Source: Yersinia canariae
Lineage (GTDB): Bacteria; Pseudomonadota; Gammaproteobacteria; Enterobacterales; Enterobacteriaceae
Reading direction: 5' to 3'
NCBI RefSeq assembly: GCF_009831415.1
Contig: NZ_CP043727.1
Coordinates: 2,170,001 to 2,234,000 of the forward strand
DNA length: 64,000 nucleotides
Below are positions 9,980 to 20,637 of this stretch, piece by piece. Every line of letters begins with the position of its first letter. Within the stretch, counting starts at the first letter, position 1. The notes below the pieces were generated by a model. It was not told where the DNA came from and searched no databases. It was given only the letters and a program-made list of their open reading frames with translations. Both the position numbers and the translations under genes were made by a program.

Positions 9980-11392
9980 TTATAAAACGTGCACGGAAGA
10001 AGTATTGGTGGTGCCACTTGGCACTAATGCGCCAGAAACCATAATGACGACGTCACCTTTTTGTGCCAGACCGCTAGCCAGAGCGGCTTCTTTACCGATA
10101 CGGTAGAAGTCATCTGTTGAAGCAATCTCATTGACCAACTGAGTCATCACACCTTTGGTCAGAATTAGCTGACGTGCAGTGGTGTCATTAGTGGTTAGCG
10201 CCAAAATGGTGGCCGTTGGGAAGTATTTACGTACTGATTTGGCAGATTTACCGCCGCCAGTCGCTACAACAATTACTTTGGCTTCCAGTTTTTCTGCGGT
10301 TTCTACCGCACCACGGCAAACGGCTTCAGTAATACGCATTTTGCGGTTGTCGTTCAGCGATTCGATGCGGCTAGGCATGATACGGTCTGTACGCTCACAA
10401 ATGGTCGCCATGATGGTGACAGACTCTAATGGGTACTTACCCTTAGCACTTTCACCAGACAGCATCACGGCATCTGTACCGTCGAGAATGGCGTTAGCAA
10501 CGTCGCCAGCTTCTGCGCGGGTAGGGCGTGGGTTTTTGATCATGGAATCGAGCATCTGAGTTGCAGTGATAACAACTTTACGTGCGCGGTTACATTTCTC
10601 AATCATCATCTTCTGCGCGAAGATAACTTCTTCAACCGGGATTTCAACACCCAGGTCACCACGGGCAACCATGATACCGTCGGATGCTTCCAGGATTTCG
10701 TCGAAGTTATTCAGACCTTCCTGGTTTTCAATCTTGGAGATGATTTGGATGTGCTCGCCACCATGAGCTTTCAGGTGTTCGCGAATTTCCAATACGTCTG
10801 AACGTTTACGGATAAAGGAGGCCGCAACGAAGTCCACACCTTGCTCACAACCAAAGATCAAGTCAGCTTTATCTTTTTCAGCCAATGCTGGCAGTTGGAT
10901 AGAAACGCCTGGCAAGTTAACGCCTTTGTTTTCACCCAAATCACCGTTGTTCAGCACTTTACAGACCACAGTGCTTTCAGTGACTTCAGTCACTTCCATG
11001 CCGATCAAACCATCGTCAACCAACACGGTGTTGCCAATTTTCAGGTCAGCGGCAAAACCCGGGTAGGTGACAGCAACGATGTTGTTGTTGCCAATCACAC
11101 TTTGGTCTGTCGTGAAAGTGAAGGTTTGACCTGCAACCAGAGCCGCGTCTTTGCCGCCTTCCAATTTCATGGTGCGGATTTCAGGCCCTTTGGTGTCCAG
11201 CAAGATACCGGCTTTCAAGCCAGTTTTTGCCATAACAGCACGGATATTCTTGATACGTTGACCATGTTCTTGATAGTCACCGTGAGAGAAGTTCAAGCGC
11301 ATAACGTTCATACCTGCATTCAGCAGGTTCGTCAGCATTTCTTCGGATTCAGTTTTTGGGCCGATAGTACAAACAATTTTAGTCTTTTTCAT
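9980..11392 (-). CDS. pykF: Pyruvate kinase I (fructose-1,6-bisphosphate activated)
   Basis: Pyruvate kinase of 470 residues, the same length as E. coli PykF, converting phosphoenolpyruvate and ADP to pyruvate and ATP. N-terminal [16 protein letters not shown], the catalytic I-S-K-I-E-N-Q-E-G segment and the [10 protein letters not shown] metal-site motif are present, and the C-terminal allosteric domain is complete to S-S-V-H-V-L. Type I rather than PykA is supported by this length, the N terminus and linkage to lpp. A Cra-like site lies upstream. Confidence 0.97.
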   Translation of the reverse strand: MKKTKIVCTIGPKTESEEMLTNLLNAGMNVMRLNFSHGDYQEHGQRIKNIRAVMAKTGLKAGILLDTKGPEIRTMKLEGGKDAALVAGQTFTFTTDQSVIGNNNIVAVTYPGFAADLKIGNTVLVDDGLIGMEVTEVTESTVVCKVLNNGDLGENKGVNLPGVSIQLPALAEKDKADLIFGCEQGVDFVAASFIRKRSDVLEIREHLKAHGGEHIQIISKIENQEGLNNFDEILEASDGIMVARGDLGVEIPVEEVIFAQKMMIEKCNRARKVVITATQMLDSMIKNPRPTRAEAGDVANAILDGTDAVMLSGESAKGKYPLESVTIMATICERTDRIMPSRIESLNDNRKMRITEAVCRGAVETAEKLEAKVIVVATGGGKSAKSVRKYFPTATILALTTNDTTARQLILTKGVMTQLVNEIASTDDFYRIGKEAALASGLAQKGDVVIMVSGALVPSGTTNTSSVHVL

Positions 11393-11904
11393 GACGGATT
11401 TTTTCTACAAGTTGTGATGGATAAAAAGCGAATGTTCCGTTATTTACAGCAACGGAGTGAGATTTGATTAGTGTCTGGTGTAGCGAAACGTGACCAAGAA
11501 GCAAAGCATTACTAAGAATAGATGACAGTTGCGGAAATTGAGCGGAAAACTTTAGCACGAGGCTAAACGCATGATCGGTATACGATGGCGTAAATGTGAG
11601 TTGTATTTTTTTAGCGTATCGGCAGATCAAGATGCTGAAACCATTCAACTGAAACGACGGTTCGTATTATAAGCGGTAAGTAATGGGAAATGAAATAGAA
11701 AACAGAAACTCATTGCCGTTTTTTATAAAAACGGGCCATTAGTCGCGCAAACTCTTACAATAATGCCGGGGTTGTTGCGCAACAAAAAAAAATTTTAACA
11801 ATTTTAACAAGTAAACGCATGAATTTTGTAGAAAGCCATGTGAGTTATTTAAGGGATTCGAACAAGGGAGTGATTAACGGGAGAGAAAATCGAGAATAAC
11901 GAAA
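11393..11904. other. pykF upstream region and tRNA 3' flank
   Basis: Over 500 bases between the pykF start and the tRNA cluster, with no supported gene. The half next to pykF should hold its promoter and a long leader; the Cra-like site at 11636-11647 is listed separately. The half next to the tRNAs includes an A/T-rich tract around 11785-11810, which may lie in the termination zone of the minus-strand tRNA transcript. Confidence 0.5.
11636..11647 (-). promoter_or_regulatory. Candidate Cra (FruR) operator upstream of pykF
   Basis: TGAAACCATTCA matches the palindromic Cra pattern TGAAACGATTCA at 11 of 12 positions. Cra represses pykF in E. coli. It lies about 245 bases upstream of the start codon, so it would act on a promoter with a long leader. 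Confidence 0.5.
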
Positions 11905-11981
11905 TGGTGCGTTCTAATGGACTCGAACCATCGACCCCCACCATGTCAAGGTGGTGCTCTAACCAACTGAGCTAAGAACGC
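11905..11981 (-). tRNA. tRNA-Val (GAC), variant acceptor stem
   Basis: Reverse complement folds as a 77-nt tRNA ending in encoded CCA. Anticodon loop TTGACAT inside stem CCACC/GGTGG gives anticodon GAC (valine). Acceptor stem is GCGTTCT/AGAACGC, differing from the other two copies at two base pairs, both compensated. Corresponds to the E. coli valVW position near mdtK. Confidence 0.97.
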
Positions 11982-12024
11982 ATAGGAGACTATCAATCTG
12001 ATATTGCTGAAAAGTACCAGAGAG

Positions 12025-12101
12025 TGGTGCGTCCGAATGGACTCGAACCATCGACCCCCACCATGTCAAGGTGGTGCTCTAACCAACTGAGCTACGGACG
12101 C
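12025..12101 (-). tRNA. tRNA-Val (GAC)
   Basis: 77-nt tRNA with acceptor stem GCGTCCG/CGGACGC, anticodon loop TTGACAT (GAC) and encoded CCA. Separated by 43 bases from the first copy and 37 from the third; the three are probably one transcript. Confidence 0.98.
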
Positions 12102-12138
12102 GCATTATACTCTTAGCACTTCGGGTAACACGATATGT

Positions 12139-12215
12139 TGGTGCGTCCGAATGGACTCGAACCATCGACCCCCACCATGTCAAGGTGGTGCTCTAACCAA
12201 CTGAGCTACGGACGC
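12139..12215 (-). tRNA. tRNA-Val (GAC)
   Basis: Identical in the mature sequence to the copy at 12025-12101, with encoded CCA. It is promoter-proximal in the minus-strand cluster, which lies downstream of mdtK. Confidence 0.98.
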
Positions 12216-12461
12216 ACATTCTACCGGGTAGCTTACCCCTGACTTCTACTCTTATTACCAACCATCATTGCCTGACAGCGGGGACGAATATTAACGAGCC
12301 GCCCGTCTGCTGGCAAGGGGAAAAACGTAATATTCACCGCAAACTCACGTAATTGCTGCGCTTTTACTCATTGCGCTGTTTTTTTCTCCATCTTTTCTCA
12401 TTTACTTGGGCATTAACTGCCGGCATCGGCTCCAGCAATTAATGCCCAGAATAATGGGCTA

Positions 12462-13835
12462 TTAGTGTGCGGCTTTTTGTAGAATCAAAGCGGCTGGCTG
12501 TTTTTGTAACCAACGGATACGCAACGCCATTAATATGGCCGCCGAGGTGAGGCCGATAACGAACCCAATCCAGAAACCACTTGGCCCCATAGCCGGCACA
12601 ATATAATCGGTCAGCCCCAGTATATAACCACTTGGAAGCCCCAGTAGCCAATATGCAGTAAAGGTAATAAAGAAGATTGAGCGAGTATCTTTATAACCGC
12701 GTAATACACCGCTGCCGATCACCTGAATAGCATCCGATAATTGGTAAAGCGCCGCTAGCAGCATAAGATGTGAGGCCATCACCACGACTTCAGGCGTTTT
12801 GTTATACAGCAGGGCAATATGTTCACGAAACACCACCGTAAACACTGCGGTGACACACGCGAGCATTAAACCCACCGCAATACTGGTATAAGCGGCCACT
12901 TTGGCATTTTCAACAGACCCTTGTCCGAGGCGAAAGCCCACGCGAATGGTCGCCGCGACACTCAGTGACATCGGCAACATAAACATTAATGAGCTAAAGT
13001 TGAGTGCAATTTGGTGCCCAGCCACGGCGACAATACCCAGCGGTGAAACCAACAAGGCCACAACGGCGAACAAGGTAACTTCGAAAAACAGTGCCAGCGC
13101 CACGGGCAATCCAAGGCCACCAAGGCGTTTCATCACCTGCCAGTCTGGTGCAGCAAACCCTTTTTCCAGCTTGATATCTTGCTGTGAGCGGGCGCGAGTG
13201 ACATACCAGCGCATCATCAGGAACATCACCCAGTAAACGGTCCCGGTGGCTACGCCGCACCCAACGCCGCCTAATGCCGGCGCACCAAACTTACCGTAGA
13301 TGAAAATATAGTTAATCGGAATATTGACCAGTAAGCCAATAAAACCAATGACCATCCCAGGTTTGGTTTTGGACAACCCTTCACACTGATTGCGTAATAC
13401 CTGGAAAAAGAGGTAGCCGGGCGCACCCCACATAATGGCATGCAAGAAACCAACCGCTTTATCGGCCAGCACCGGGTCAATATTGTGCATCTGCTTAATG
13501 ACGTGGTCGCTATTATAGATAACCACCATAATGAGCAGTGAAACACATAATGCCAGCCAAAACCCTTGCCGGACCTGATGAGCAATCTGGTTGCGTCGCC
13601 CTGAGCCATTAAGTTGCGCGACGGTGGGTGTCAGTGCTAACAATAATCCGTGACCGAATAAAATTGCCGGTAGCCAGATGGAGGTTCCCACCGCCACGGC
13701 AGCCATATCTGTCGCACTGACAGAACCGGCCATTATAGTATCAACCACGCCCATGGCAGTTTGGGACAATTGCGCGATAACAACAGGAATAGCGAGAGCC
13801 AATAAGCTACGCGCTTCGACGATATACTTCTGCAC
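12462..13835 (-). CDS. mdtK: MATE-family multidrug efflux pump MdtK
   Basis: Inner-membrane multidrug/Na+(H+) antiporter of the MATE family with 12 predicted membrane helices. Family segments such as [17 protein letters not shown] and [12 protein letters not shown] are intact. The GTG at 13835 is chosen because it begins V-Q-K-Y-I-V-E-A-R, the family N terminus, gives 457 residues as in E. coli, and follows an AAAAAGGTG site; an ATG 21 codons upstream would add a non-conserved tail. Divergent from ribE, as in E. coli. Confidence 0.96.
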   Translation of the reverse strand: MQKYIVEARSLLALAIPVVIAQLSQTAMGVVDTIMAGSVSATDMAAVAVGTSIWLPAILFGHGLLLALTPTVAQLNGSGRRNQIAHQVRQGFWLALCVSLLIMVVIYNSDHVIKQMHNIDPVLADKAVGFLHAIMWGAPGYLFFQVLRNQCEGLSKTKPGMVIGFIGLLVNIPINYIFIYGKFGAPALGGVGCGVATGTVYWVMFLMMRWYVTRARSQQDIKLEKGFAAPDWQVMKRLGGLGLPVALALFFEVTLFAVVALLVSPLGIVAVAGHQIALNFSSLMFMLPMSLSVAATIRVGFRLGQGSVENAKVAAYTSIAVGLMLACVTAVFTVVFREHIALLYNKTPEVVVMASHLMLLAALYQLSDAIQVIGSGVLRGYKDTRSIFFITFTAYWLLGLPSGYILGLTDYIVPAMGPSGFWIGFVIGLTSAAILMALRIRWLQKQPAALILQKAAH

Positions 13836-14228
13836 GTATGCACCTTTTTCTACCCGTTGCCCTTCAATATGCAGGGAACCCTGACTCATCCCAATCACTT
13901 AGCTACCTAAGTTTCAGGGAATTTGCTCGGTTGCCGCTAGTCTGCATCTCGACGTGACTGGGGTATAACCTAGTTATAATTTCAACAACGACTATTTATC
14001 GCACTGAGCAATAAATAAAATAGCGGGAAAACGTCATACTCTTGCAGCATAAAGAGTACAAAAGATTGTACCTTCTCACCGAGCTTAAGCAATCCTTGTA
14101 ATTAAATATCAACTAAATACCTCGAATTCAGATTTTTAGTGTAAGTGGTTTGGTTTTCCTTATCTTCTGAGGCAAAATTAGCGTAATGACATTTTCTTTC
14201 TATAGATAACAGACAAGAGGCATGGCGT
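13836..14228. promoter_or_regulatory. Divergent promoter region mdtK / ribE
   Basis: About 390 bases between two divergently transcribed genes. It should hold both promoters, but I recognise no clear operator. There is no resemblance to an FMN riboswitch. The ribE ribosome site AAGAGGCATGG lies just before 14229. Confidence 0.5.
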
Positions 14229-14882
14229 ATGTTTACCGGTATTGTCCAAGGCACCGCGCCAGTGGTTGCCATCGAGGAAAAGTCCAACTTCCGCACCCAT
14301 GTGGTAGAAATGCCAAGTGAGATGTTACCTGAATTAGCCTTAGGGGCTTCTGTGGCCCACAATGGTTGCTGTTTGACAGTGACAGAAGTTGACGGGAATC
14401 GAGTCAGCTTTGATTTAATGAAGGAAACCCTGCGTATTACCAATTTGGGTGATATTAAAGTTGGCGATGTGGTTAATCTGGAGCGGGCGGCTAAATTCAG
14501 TGATGAAATTGGCGGTCATCTTATGTCCGGACACATTATTTGTACTGCTGAAATAGCCAAAATATATACATCAGAAAATAATCGTCAGATCTGGTTCCGG
14601 ATGCCAAATGTTGACTTGATGAAATATGTATTACACAAAGGCTTTATTGGTATTGATGGCATCAGCCTGACTATTGGTGAAGTAGTGGGAAACCGTTTTT
14701 GCGTACATTTAATTCCAGAAACGCTGGCACGCACCACTTTGGGTAAAAAGCGCCTGGGGCATCGGGTGAATATTGAGATAGATCCACAAACACAGGCGGT
14801 TGTGGATACCGTTGAGCGCGTCTTGGCGCAACGCGATATAGATCAGATGGTCGTGGCCGCAGAAAAAGCTGTTCGAGAATAG
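14229..14882 (+). CDS. ribE: Riboflavin synthase, alpha subunit
   Basis: Riboflavin synthase (named ribC in E. coli, ribE in many genomes), 217 residues. It dismutates two 6,7-dimethyl-8-ribityllumazine molecules to riboflavin. Two tandem lumazine-binding barrels are visible: the first begins M-F-T-G-I-V-Q-G and includes [11 protein letters not shown]; the second includes G-H-L-M-S-G-H-I and G-I-D-G-I-S-L-T-I. Complete and monocistronic, ending at a shared terminator with cfa. Confidence 0.96.
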   Translation: MFTGIVQGTAPVVAIEEKSNFRTHVVEMPSEMLPELALGASVAHNGCCLTVTEVDGNRVSFDLMKETLRITNLGDIKVGDVVNLERAAKFSDEIGGHLMSGHIICTAEIAKIYTSENNRQIWFRMPNVDLMKYVLHKGFIGIDGISLTIGEVVGNRFCVHLIPETLARTTLGKKRLGHRVNIEIDPQTQAVVDTVERVLAQRDIDQMVVAAEKAVRE

Positions 14883-14890
14883 AATAATAA

Positions 14891-14917
14891 AAAGCAGGAG
14901 GCGATTCCTCCTGCTTT
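14891..14917. terminator. Bidirectional terminator between ribE and cfa
   Basis: Stem AAAGCAGGAGG with CCTCCTGCTTT and loop CGATT. It lies 9 bases after ribE and 22 after the convergent cfa stop, so it can serve both. Confidence 0.88.
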
Positions 14918-14938
14918 AAGAAATAACGTTTCAAGAGA

Positions 14939-16090
14939 TTAACGCGGAACGCGAATACCGCCGTCTACCCCATTTGGGCTGAATAATACCTGCCACAATT
15001 GAATGTCTCTGGCGCGGAATGCACCCGCACAGGCATTCAGATAATAGCTAAACATCCGCTCAAATCGCGGCGAGTAATTCTCCGCTAAAGTCGGCCATGC
15101 GGCTTGGAAACGTTCATACCACGCCATCAGTGTTCGGTCATAATCAGCCCCGAAATTATGCCAGTCTTCCATGATGAAATAAGGCTCACTGGCTTTTGCT
15201 ATATGCTGTACTGAGGGCAGGCAGCCATTGGGGAAAATATATTTATCAATCCACGGGTCAACACTCAAATCAGTCCGATTAGCCCCGATGGTATGCAACA
15301 AGAATAATCCGTCAGGTTTCAAATTGCGTTTAACCACATCAAAGTAGGTGCGATAGTTTTTTGGCCCGACATGTTCGAACATTCCCACAGAGACAACGCG
15401 ATCGAATTGCTCATTTAGATCACGATAATCCTGCAATAAAATAGTGACATCCAAGCCTTCACAACGTTTTTGCGCTAATTTTTGTTGTTCAGCTGAAATA
15501 GTTACACCGGTGACTGACACCCCGAAATGGCGGGCAGCATATGCGGCAAGCCCGCCCCAGCCACAACCTATATCAAGCAACTTCATGCCCGGCGCTAATT
15601 GCAGCTTCTCACCGATCATCTGCAATTTGTTTTCCTGAGCTTGCTCAAGTGTCGTCGCATCTTTCCAATAAGCGCAAGAATATTGCATATTCGGGTCGAG
15701 CATGAGGCTGAACAGATCATTACCCAGGTCGTAATGTTCTTTACCGACAATCCAGGCTCTTTTCTTTGACTGCAAATTGATAATACGGGCGGCAGCAATC
15801 CGTAAAACATCTTTGAAATGGTGTGGAAGTTGATTTTCTAAGCCAGCTCTGAGAACCCGCTGGAAGAAAATATCCAGCCGGTCACATTCCCACCAGCCAT
15901 CCATATAACTTTCACCTAATGCCAAAGATCCTTCTTGTAATACCCGCTTAAAGAAGTCTGGGTTATTAACTTTAATGTCGAAGGGGCGTGAGCCATTGAT
16001 TTCAATATCAGCCCGGCTCAGCATTTCTTGAACAATGCGGAACCACGGATTTTCTTGAATACTCTGGTCTTCTATACAGGATGAACTCAT
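14939..16090 (-). CDS. cfa: Cyclopropane-fatty-acyl-phospholipid synthase
   Basis: Adds a methylene group from S-adenosylmethionine to unsaturated acyl chains of membrane phospholipids, typically on entry to stationary phase or acid stress. The protein has 383 residues (E. coli 382). The start M-S-S-S-C-I-E matches E. coli and follows GATGGAGAAGCT; 21 extra upstream codons are rejected. The SAM-binding motif L-L-D-I-G-C-G-W-G-G and the C-terminal Y-Y-L-N-A-C-A-G-A-F segment are intact. Confidence 0.97.
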   Translation of the reverse strand: MSSSCIEDQSIQENPWFRIVQEMLSRADIEINGSRPFDIKVNNPDFFKRVLQEGSLALGESYMDGWWECDRLDIFFQRVLRAGLENQLPHHFKDVLRIAAARIINLQSKKRAWIVGKEHYDLGNDLFSLMLDPNMQYSCAYWKDATTLEQAQENKLQMIGEKLQLAPGMKLLDIGCGWGGLAAYAARHFGVSVTGVTISAEQQKLAQKRCEGLDVTILLQDYRDLNEQFDRVVSVGMFEHVGPKNYRTYFDVVKRNLKPDGLFLLHTIGANRTDLSVDPWIDKYIFPNGCLPSVQHIAKASEPYFIMEDWHNFGADYDRTLMAWYERFQAAWPTLAENYSPRFERMFSYYLNACAGAFRARDIQLWQVLFSPNGVDGGIRVPR

Positions 16091-16593
16091 AGCTTCTCCA
16101 TCACTTTCTTCTGACTTATGACCCGCGCAATTCACTTTTACACGCGAATACATACCAATAAAGTTGGTGTCTGGTATCCATTACGGATATACCCTTTGTA
16201 CTTGAAGTTGCAGCGGTATTTGCGGCTCTCACCATCCGAATCACTTGCTTATGCAAGCTATCGGATTGATGAACCTCACCAGAGGCCCACCCAAAGAGCC
16301 AATTCAAGCGCCGTTCAAAAGGGTTTGTAACCCACTTGTTATTCGCTTACTGCCTGGCTGCAACCTCAATGACTTTGAGTAAAAGAGGAAGATTAAGAAG
16401 AAACCCTAATTTAGGGTGACTCATCCATAAGAGTAAATGTGACGCAATCCACGCGCTCAGAAAGTGCTTAAGATAATGCTTTTTTTTAATGATATTCTAA
16501 TCGGTTTTATCGAGTATAGGCTTGCCGGGATGCTTTCTCAATAATAAATCGCCCCCGGCCTCGATGTTCCTTAGTGACTATTTCTATTGAGAA
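16091..16593. other. cfa-punC intergenic region, mostly a palindromic repeat
   Basis: Five hundred bases with no supported gene. A repeat copy fills 16190-16381. The stretch 16091-16189 should contain the cfa promoters. The remaining 16382-16593 is A/T rich and follows the 3' end of punC; I see no strong terminator. Confidence 0.5.
16190..16381. repeat. Palindromic intergenic repeat, copy 1 (about 192 bp)
   Basis: The ends are inverted repeats: 16190-16214 (TACCCTTTGTACTTGAAGTT then GCAGC) and the complement of 16357-16381 agree at about 18 of 25 positions. Three further copies in the window share this end sequence. It resembles MITE-like or YPAL-like palindromes common in Yersinia and related genera; the exact family name is not certain. 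Confidence 0.75.
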
Positions 16594-17811
16594 TTATGAC
16601 TCCGCGCAATTATAGTCAGCACTGTTAGTATGGCTTTTTTCTTTCTTTAACGCGTAGCAATGGATGCCATAACCCAATGCAGCCAAAACGACCGTCGATA
16701 GCATCACGGTGACGGTAGCCAGTAAGGGCTGGCTGATATAGGCCGAAACCAACATGCTGGCAATAAAACACAAGCCCAGTTGCAGCGTATTTTGCAAGGC
16801 GGCCGCTTTGCCCGTATTGGCCGGAAAGGGCATTAATGCATTTGCTACGATAATAGGGTAGCAGGCACCATTCACCAGCGCCATTAAGCAGAATGGAATA
16901 AGTAAGGTAATCAGTGTAGGCGTGGTCAACGTTGCGATCAGATAGAGCGCAATCATGCTGAGAGCATAACCGGCTAACAACCACGGTAGCAGGGTGTTGC
17001 CTTTCATTCGGCTCAGTGCTGCGCGGCAACTAAATCCCCCCAACAGGAAAGCTAATGTCTGTGGAACATAACTCAAGCCAATGACATTCGGGCTATATCC
17101 CATATCACCTAAAATAAACGGAGATCCGGTTAGCCAGGCGAAAAATCCTGCGCTGCATGCAGCAAACATCATCACGTTGCCGCTGAAAGTCGGGAATTTG
17201 AGCAACTGCCAGAAACTAAGGGCAGTTTTGCTGTTAGTTGCGCTGTCTGACGCGGTCTTTTTCCGCTCTTTAAGCAATGCAGTCGGGATAAGCAATAGCA
17301 ATGTGGTTATCAATAAAACTACAAAAATTGACCGCCAACTGAAGTGGTTTAATAACCACGCGCCCAGTAATGGGGCCAGCGCCGGGGATAGCGCCACTAA
17401 TGGCATAATGGTCGCAAACACCCGGTTGGCCTTGCCGTCACGATAGCGATCTACGACCAATGCTTGCCAGCTCACGGCGGCAGAACAGACACCAATTGCT
17501 TGAATAAAACGCAGAACCAGTAATTGTGTTGCCGTTTCAACCCATAAAATCCCCAGACAGCCAATGGCAAATAAACTCAACCCTGCTAACAACACGGGTT
17601 TACGGCCTAATTTATCAGAAACTGGCCCCCAGACGAGCTGGGCGATAGCGAAACCGGCGAGAAAAATGCTGAGACTGGCACTGATAAAACCGGCGGAGGT
17701 TTGCAGTTCTTGCTGCATGGCGCCAAAGGCGGGCAAATACATATCGGTCGCCAGGTAGCCCAACATGCTCAAACCGGCGAGATAGAACATGAAACTTGAA
17801 GACGTTTTCAT
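16594..17811 (-). CDS. punC: Purine nucleoside efflux MFS transporter PunC (YdhC)
   Basis: Bcr/CflA-family major facilitator of 405 residues with 12 membrane segments. The motif-A loop [14 protein letters not shown] is intact. E. coli PunC exports or imports purine ribonucleosides and is activated by PunR; here punR is divergent and adjacent, and purR follows, as in E. coli. The assignment rests on this synteny plus family membership. A Lys/Ser-rich tail of ~20 residues ends the protein. Confidence 0.88.
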   Translation of the reverse strand: MKTSSSFMFYLAGLSMLGYLATDMYLPAFGAMQQELQTSAGFISASLSIFLAGFAIAQLVWGPVSDKLGRKPVLLAGLSLFAIGCLGILWVETATQLLVLRFIQAIGVCSAAVSWQALVVDRYRDGKANRVFATIMPLVALSPALAPLLGAWLLNHFSWRSIFVVLLITTLLLLIPTALLKERKKTASDSATNSKTALSFWQLLKFPTFSGNVMMFAACSAGFFAWLTGSPFILGDMGYSPNVIGLSYVPQTLAFLLGGFSCRAALSRMKGNTLLPWLLAGYALSMIALYLIATLTTPTLITLLIPFCLMALVNGACYPIIVANALMPFPANTGKAAALQNTLQLGLCFIASMLVSAYISQPLLATVTVMLSTVVLAALGYGIHCYALKKEKSHTNSADYNCAES

Positions 17812-18174
17812 TCTTTATTTCTCTTTATATCCTATGTCCTTGAAACCGCAGGGGATAGCTCTGCTCGTTATTCGGCTCGCCCTCGAGCCTTAGCTCCACG
17901 AGATCGCGGCAAGCCGTGCGCCAATCTGCGCGTCACTGATTGGCATGCAATCAACTGATTTATATCAGTTAATTTTATTTAATAAGCTTGCTATCTATCT
18001 GCTGCCTCAATGACTTTGGCTAAATTATAATTTTGCAGGCAAAAATTTTGTCATTGAAATTAATGGCGGGGGGCATTCTATCCGGCGAGATATTCTGTTG
18101 TGAAACGGTAATATTTGCGACATGCTATCAAAAAAATTGATATCAATTATTTCGTGTGCGTGAGGCGAAAAATC
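17812..18174. promoter_or_regulatory. Divergent region punC / punR, interrupted by a repeat
   Basis: This 363-base region should contain the promoters of punC and punR and the PunR operator. A palindromic repeat copy occupies 17826-18022, starting only 14 bases from the punC start codon, so the punC promoter must lie within or beyond the repeat. No operator is assigned. Confidence 0.5.
17826..18022. repeat. Palindromic intergenic repeat, copy 2 (about 197 bp)
   Basis: Left end TATATCCTATGTCCTTGAAA followed by CCGCAGG at 17826-17852; right end GCTGCCTCAATGACTTTGGC followed by TA at 18001-18022. Both match the ends of copy 1 in inverted orientation. The interior includes G/C-rich palindromic stretches. 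Confidence 0.65.
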
Positions 18175-19095
18175 ATGTGGTCAGAATATTCATTGGATGT
18201 GGTGGATGCAGTTGCGCGTACAGGAAGTTTCAGCGCAGCCGCACAAGAATTGCACCGAGTGCCGTCTGCGGTCAGTTATACCGTGCGCCAATTAGAGGAA
18301 TGGTTGGCTGTGCCCTTATTTACGCGGCGTCATCGGGACGTAGAATTGACTGAAGCGGGCCGGGTTTTTATCAAGGAAGCCCGAGATGTTATCAAAAAAA
18401 TGAATAGCACACGCCGCCAGTGTCAGCAAGTCGCGAATGGTTGGCGCGGGCAATTAAATATCGTGGTCGATAAAATCGTCAAACCACAACGTAGCCGTCG
18501 TTTAGTGCAGGATTTTTATCGCCATTTCCCCGATATCGAACTGCGAGTGCGTTATGAGGTGTTTAATGGTGTCTGGGATGCGCTGGTGGATGGGCAGGCT
18601 GATATGGCGATTGGTGCAACTCGCGCTATTCCTGTTGGTGGGCGGTTTGTCTTTCGCGACATGGGTTTCTTGACCTGGCTTTGTGTGGTGAGTGTTAATC
18701 ACCCCTTAGCCCATTTAACCGGGCCGCTTAATGATGACCAGCTGCGGCCTTATCCCTCATTGTGCCTGGAAGATACGGCGCGAAATTTGCCGAAACGAGA
18801 TACTTGGACATTAGATAACCAACAGCGATTGGTCGCACCGGATTGGGCGACGGGAATCGACTGTTTGTGTGAAGGGTTATGTATCGGAATGGTTCCTGCG
18901 CATATGGTATCTCCATTGATTCAACAAGGGAAATTGGCGGTATTAACACTGACAGAACCCCTGCCTGACAGCCCGTGTTGCTTGACGTGGGATCAGAATA
19001 ATCACTCACCGGCCTTAGCATGGATGCTGGCGTATTTGGGTGACAGTGTCACGCTAAATAATGAGTGGTTAAAAGATGATAATGATGTCACGTAG
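18175..19095 (+). CDS. punR: LysR-type regulator PunR (YdhB)
   Basis: LysR-family regulator of 306 residues. The N terminus M-W-S-E-Y-S-L-D-V-V-D-A-V-A-R is close to E. coli YdhB/PunR and carries the winged-helix domain (S-F-S-A-A-A-Q-E-L-H-R). The rest is the co-inducer domain. The ATG at 18175 follows TGAGGCGAAAAATC; a longer TTG-type start is rejected. In E. coli PunR activates punC in response to purine nucleosides; the divergent arrangement here supports the same job. Confidence 0.92.
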   Translation: MWSEYSLDVVDAVARTGSFSAAAQELHRVPSAVSYTVRQLEEWLAVPLFTRRHRDVELTEAGRVFIKEARDVIKKMNSTRRQCQQVANGWRGQLNIVVDKIVKPQRSRRLVQDFYRHFPDIELRVRYEVFNGVWDALVDGQADMAIGATRAIPVGGRFVFRDMGFLTWLCVVSVNHPLAHLTGPLNDDQLRPYPSLCLEDTARNLPKRDTWTLDNQQRLVAPDWATGIDCLCEGLCIGMVPAHMVSPLIQQGKLAVLTLTEPLPDSPCCLTWDQNNHSPALAWMLAYLGDSVTLNNEWLKDDNDVT

Positions 19096-19153
19096 GGCGG
19101 CGGGCAGCAGGATTAGCTGCCGGTAGCATGCGGCGCTACCGGCATAGGCAAGA

Positions 19154-20179
19154 TTAACGGCGATAATCGCGGAATGGGCCATCAGCAACAGACCGGCGCT
19201 CAACCAACTTAGGATGCACTTCAATTGTTTGCGGGTCTTCGCGTTTACTGATAATACGGTCGAGCAACATGGCAAAAGCGGTTTCGCCCAATCTCTCTTT
19301 TGGCTGATGAATTGTGGTCAGCGCAGGTGAGAAATACCGGGCATTACGGACATTGTCATAGCCAATCACCGAAATATCTTGTGGCACCCGCAGGCCCAAC
19401 TCATCCGCAGCACATATTGCGCCCATGGCCATAATATCGCCGCCACAGAACACCGCGGTCGGGCGATGTTTTTGTGTCAGAATTTGGTGCATGGCCTTAT
19501 AACCGGATTCGGGTTCAAAATCGCCCTGAACCACCCACTCATCACGTAATTCGATATTGGCTTCCTCTAGTGCTTTCAGGAAGCCCTGATGGCGACCACC
19601 GCCAGTATTACGGGATAATTGGCCAGGAATAGCGCCAATATCTCGATGACCGCGCTCAATAAGATAACGGCCGGCTAAATAGCCGCCTTCAAAAGCATTA
19701 TCAATAATCGAGTCGGTAAAATCACCGCGAGCAGTACCCCAGTCCATCACAACCATGGGGATATTGCGATAATCTTCTAACATTCCCAGTAATTGCTCAG
19801 GATATTCAGAACACATCACCAATAATCCATCGACACGTTTTTGCGCCAGCATGGCCAGATAGGCTTTTTGTTTATCCAGATTATTATGTGAATTACATAA
19901 AATCAGGGTGTAACCTTTGCTATAACAGCTATTTTCAACTGCTTCGATCACCTCAGCGAAATAGGGCGCTTCACTGGATGTTGCCAACAAGCCAATTGAT
20001 TTCGTGTGATTCACTTTCAAGCTACGGGCCACAGCACTGGGCGAATAATGCAGCTCTTTAATGGCCGCCCACACTGCGGCCTTAGTATTTTCGGCGACGA
20101 AACGAGTTTTATTGATAACGTGCGAAACGGTGGTGGTAGACACACCCGCGTGTTTGGCCACATCTTTAATCGTTGCCAT
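19154..20179 (-). CDS. purR: Purine repressor PurR
   Basis: LacI-family repressor of 341 residues, the same length as in E. coli. It binds hypoxanthine or guanine as co-repressor and shuts down purine synthesis genes. The helix-turn-helix and hinge [19 protein letters not shown] is at the N terminus, followed by the periplasmic-binding-protein-like domain. The ATG at 20179 is preferred to an upstream start that adds eight residues. A PurR-type operator lies just upstream, so the gene is probably autoregulated. Confidence 0.97.
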   Translation of the reverse strand: MATIKDVAKHAGVSTTTVSHVINKTRFVAENTKAAVWAAIKELHYSPSAVARSLKVNHTKSIGLLATSSEAPYFAEVIEAVENSCYSKGYTLILCNSHNNLDKQKAYLAMLAQKRVDGLLVMCSEYPEQLLGMLEDYRNIPMVVMDWGTARGDFTDSIIDNAFEGGYLAGRYLIERGHRDIGAIPGQLSRNTGGGRHQGFLKALEEANIELRDEWVVQGDFEPESGYKAMHQILTQKHRPTAVFCGGDIMAMGAICAADELGLRVPQDISVIGYDNVRNARYFSPALTTIHQPKERLGETAFAMLLDRIISKREDPQTIEVHPKLVERRSVADGPFRDYRR

Positions 20180-20637
20180 AAAAAGAATGACTCCTAAGCT
20201 CACCTGTTACAACAGGTCAGTATTATGTTAATCGTTTGCCTGCATGACTCGAACACCGCTCAGACAGAAACACAATAGTGGGCTGGAGAGCGAAGTCAGA
20301 TGGTCGTCTGAGAGTATTTATTGGACGTTATTAGTCGGCATACAGTTATGAACTGCGAATTTTGGCTGATCTGGAGGAAAAGTGGAAGAGGTAATCAATG
20401 TTATAAAGTGCGTAATGAGCACAAGATTTTTTTTCTTAACTGTGGGAAAATAATTTAACGCACTAATTATGTGCCTTTACCCTACTATACTCTCAATAAT
20501 GCGGGTAGCAGGAAGGTGGCAAGCGGATGAATCTCGGTGAGTTTACTGTCGTAAATGATTCGGATGATTGCGCGTAGCCAACACCATTGCTACTGAAAGT
20601 ATGATGAGTATAAAAATTAACCGGCTGAGGAGTTGTT
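20180..20637. other. purR-ynhF divergent intergenic region
   Basis: About 460 bases with no larger gene. It holds the PurR operator at 20225-20241 close to purR and, at the far end, the ynhF ribosome site GAGGAG at 20627-20632. The middle contains A/T-rich stretches likely to be promoter elements but nothing I can name. Confidence 0.5.
20225..20241 (-). promoter_or_regulatory. PurR operator upstream of purR
   Basis: On the minus strand AGGCAAACGATTAACAT closely matches the purR autoregulatory operator pattern AGGCAAACGTTTACC. It sits about 45-60 bases before the purR start, consistent with autoregulation. Confidence 0.75.

Noticed and set aside
13836..13898. ATG start for mdtK 21 codons upstream
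   Set aside because: The family N terminus begins at the GTG (V-Q-K-Y), which also has a good ribosome site; the extension is not conserved.
14100..14228. FMN riboswitch before ribE
   Set aside because: None of the conserved RFN-element blocks were recognised and the leader is short; in enterics the element is at ribB.
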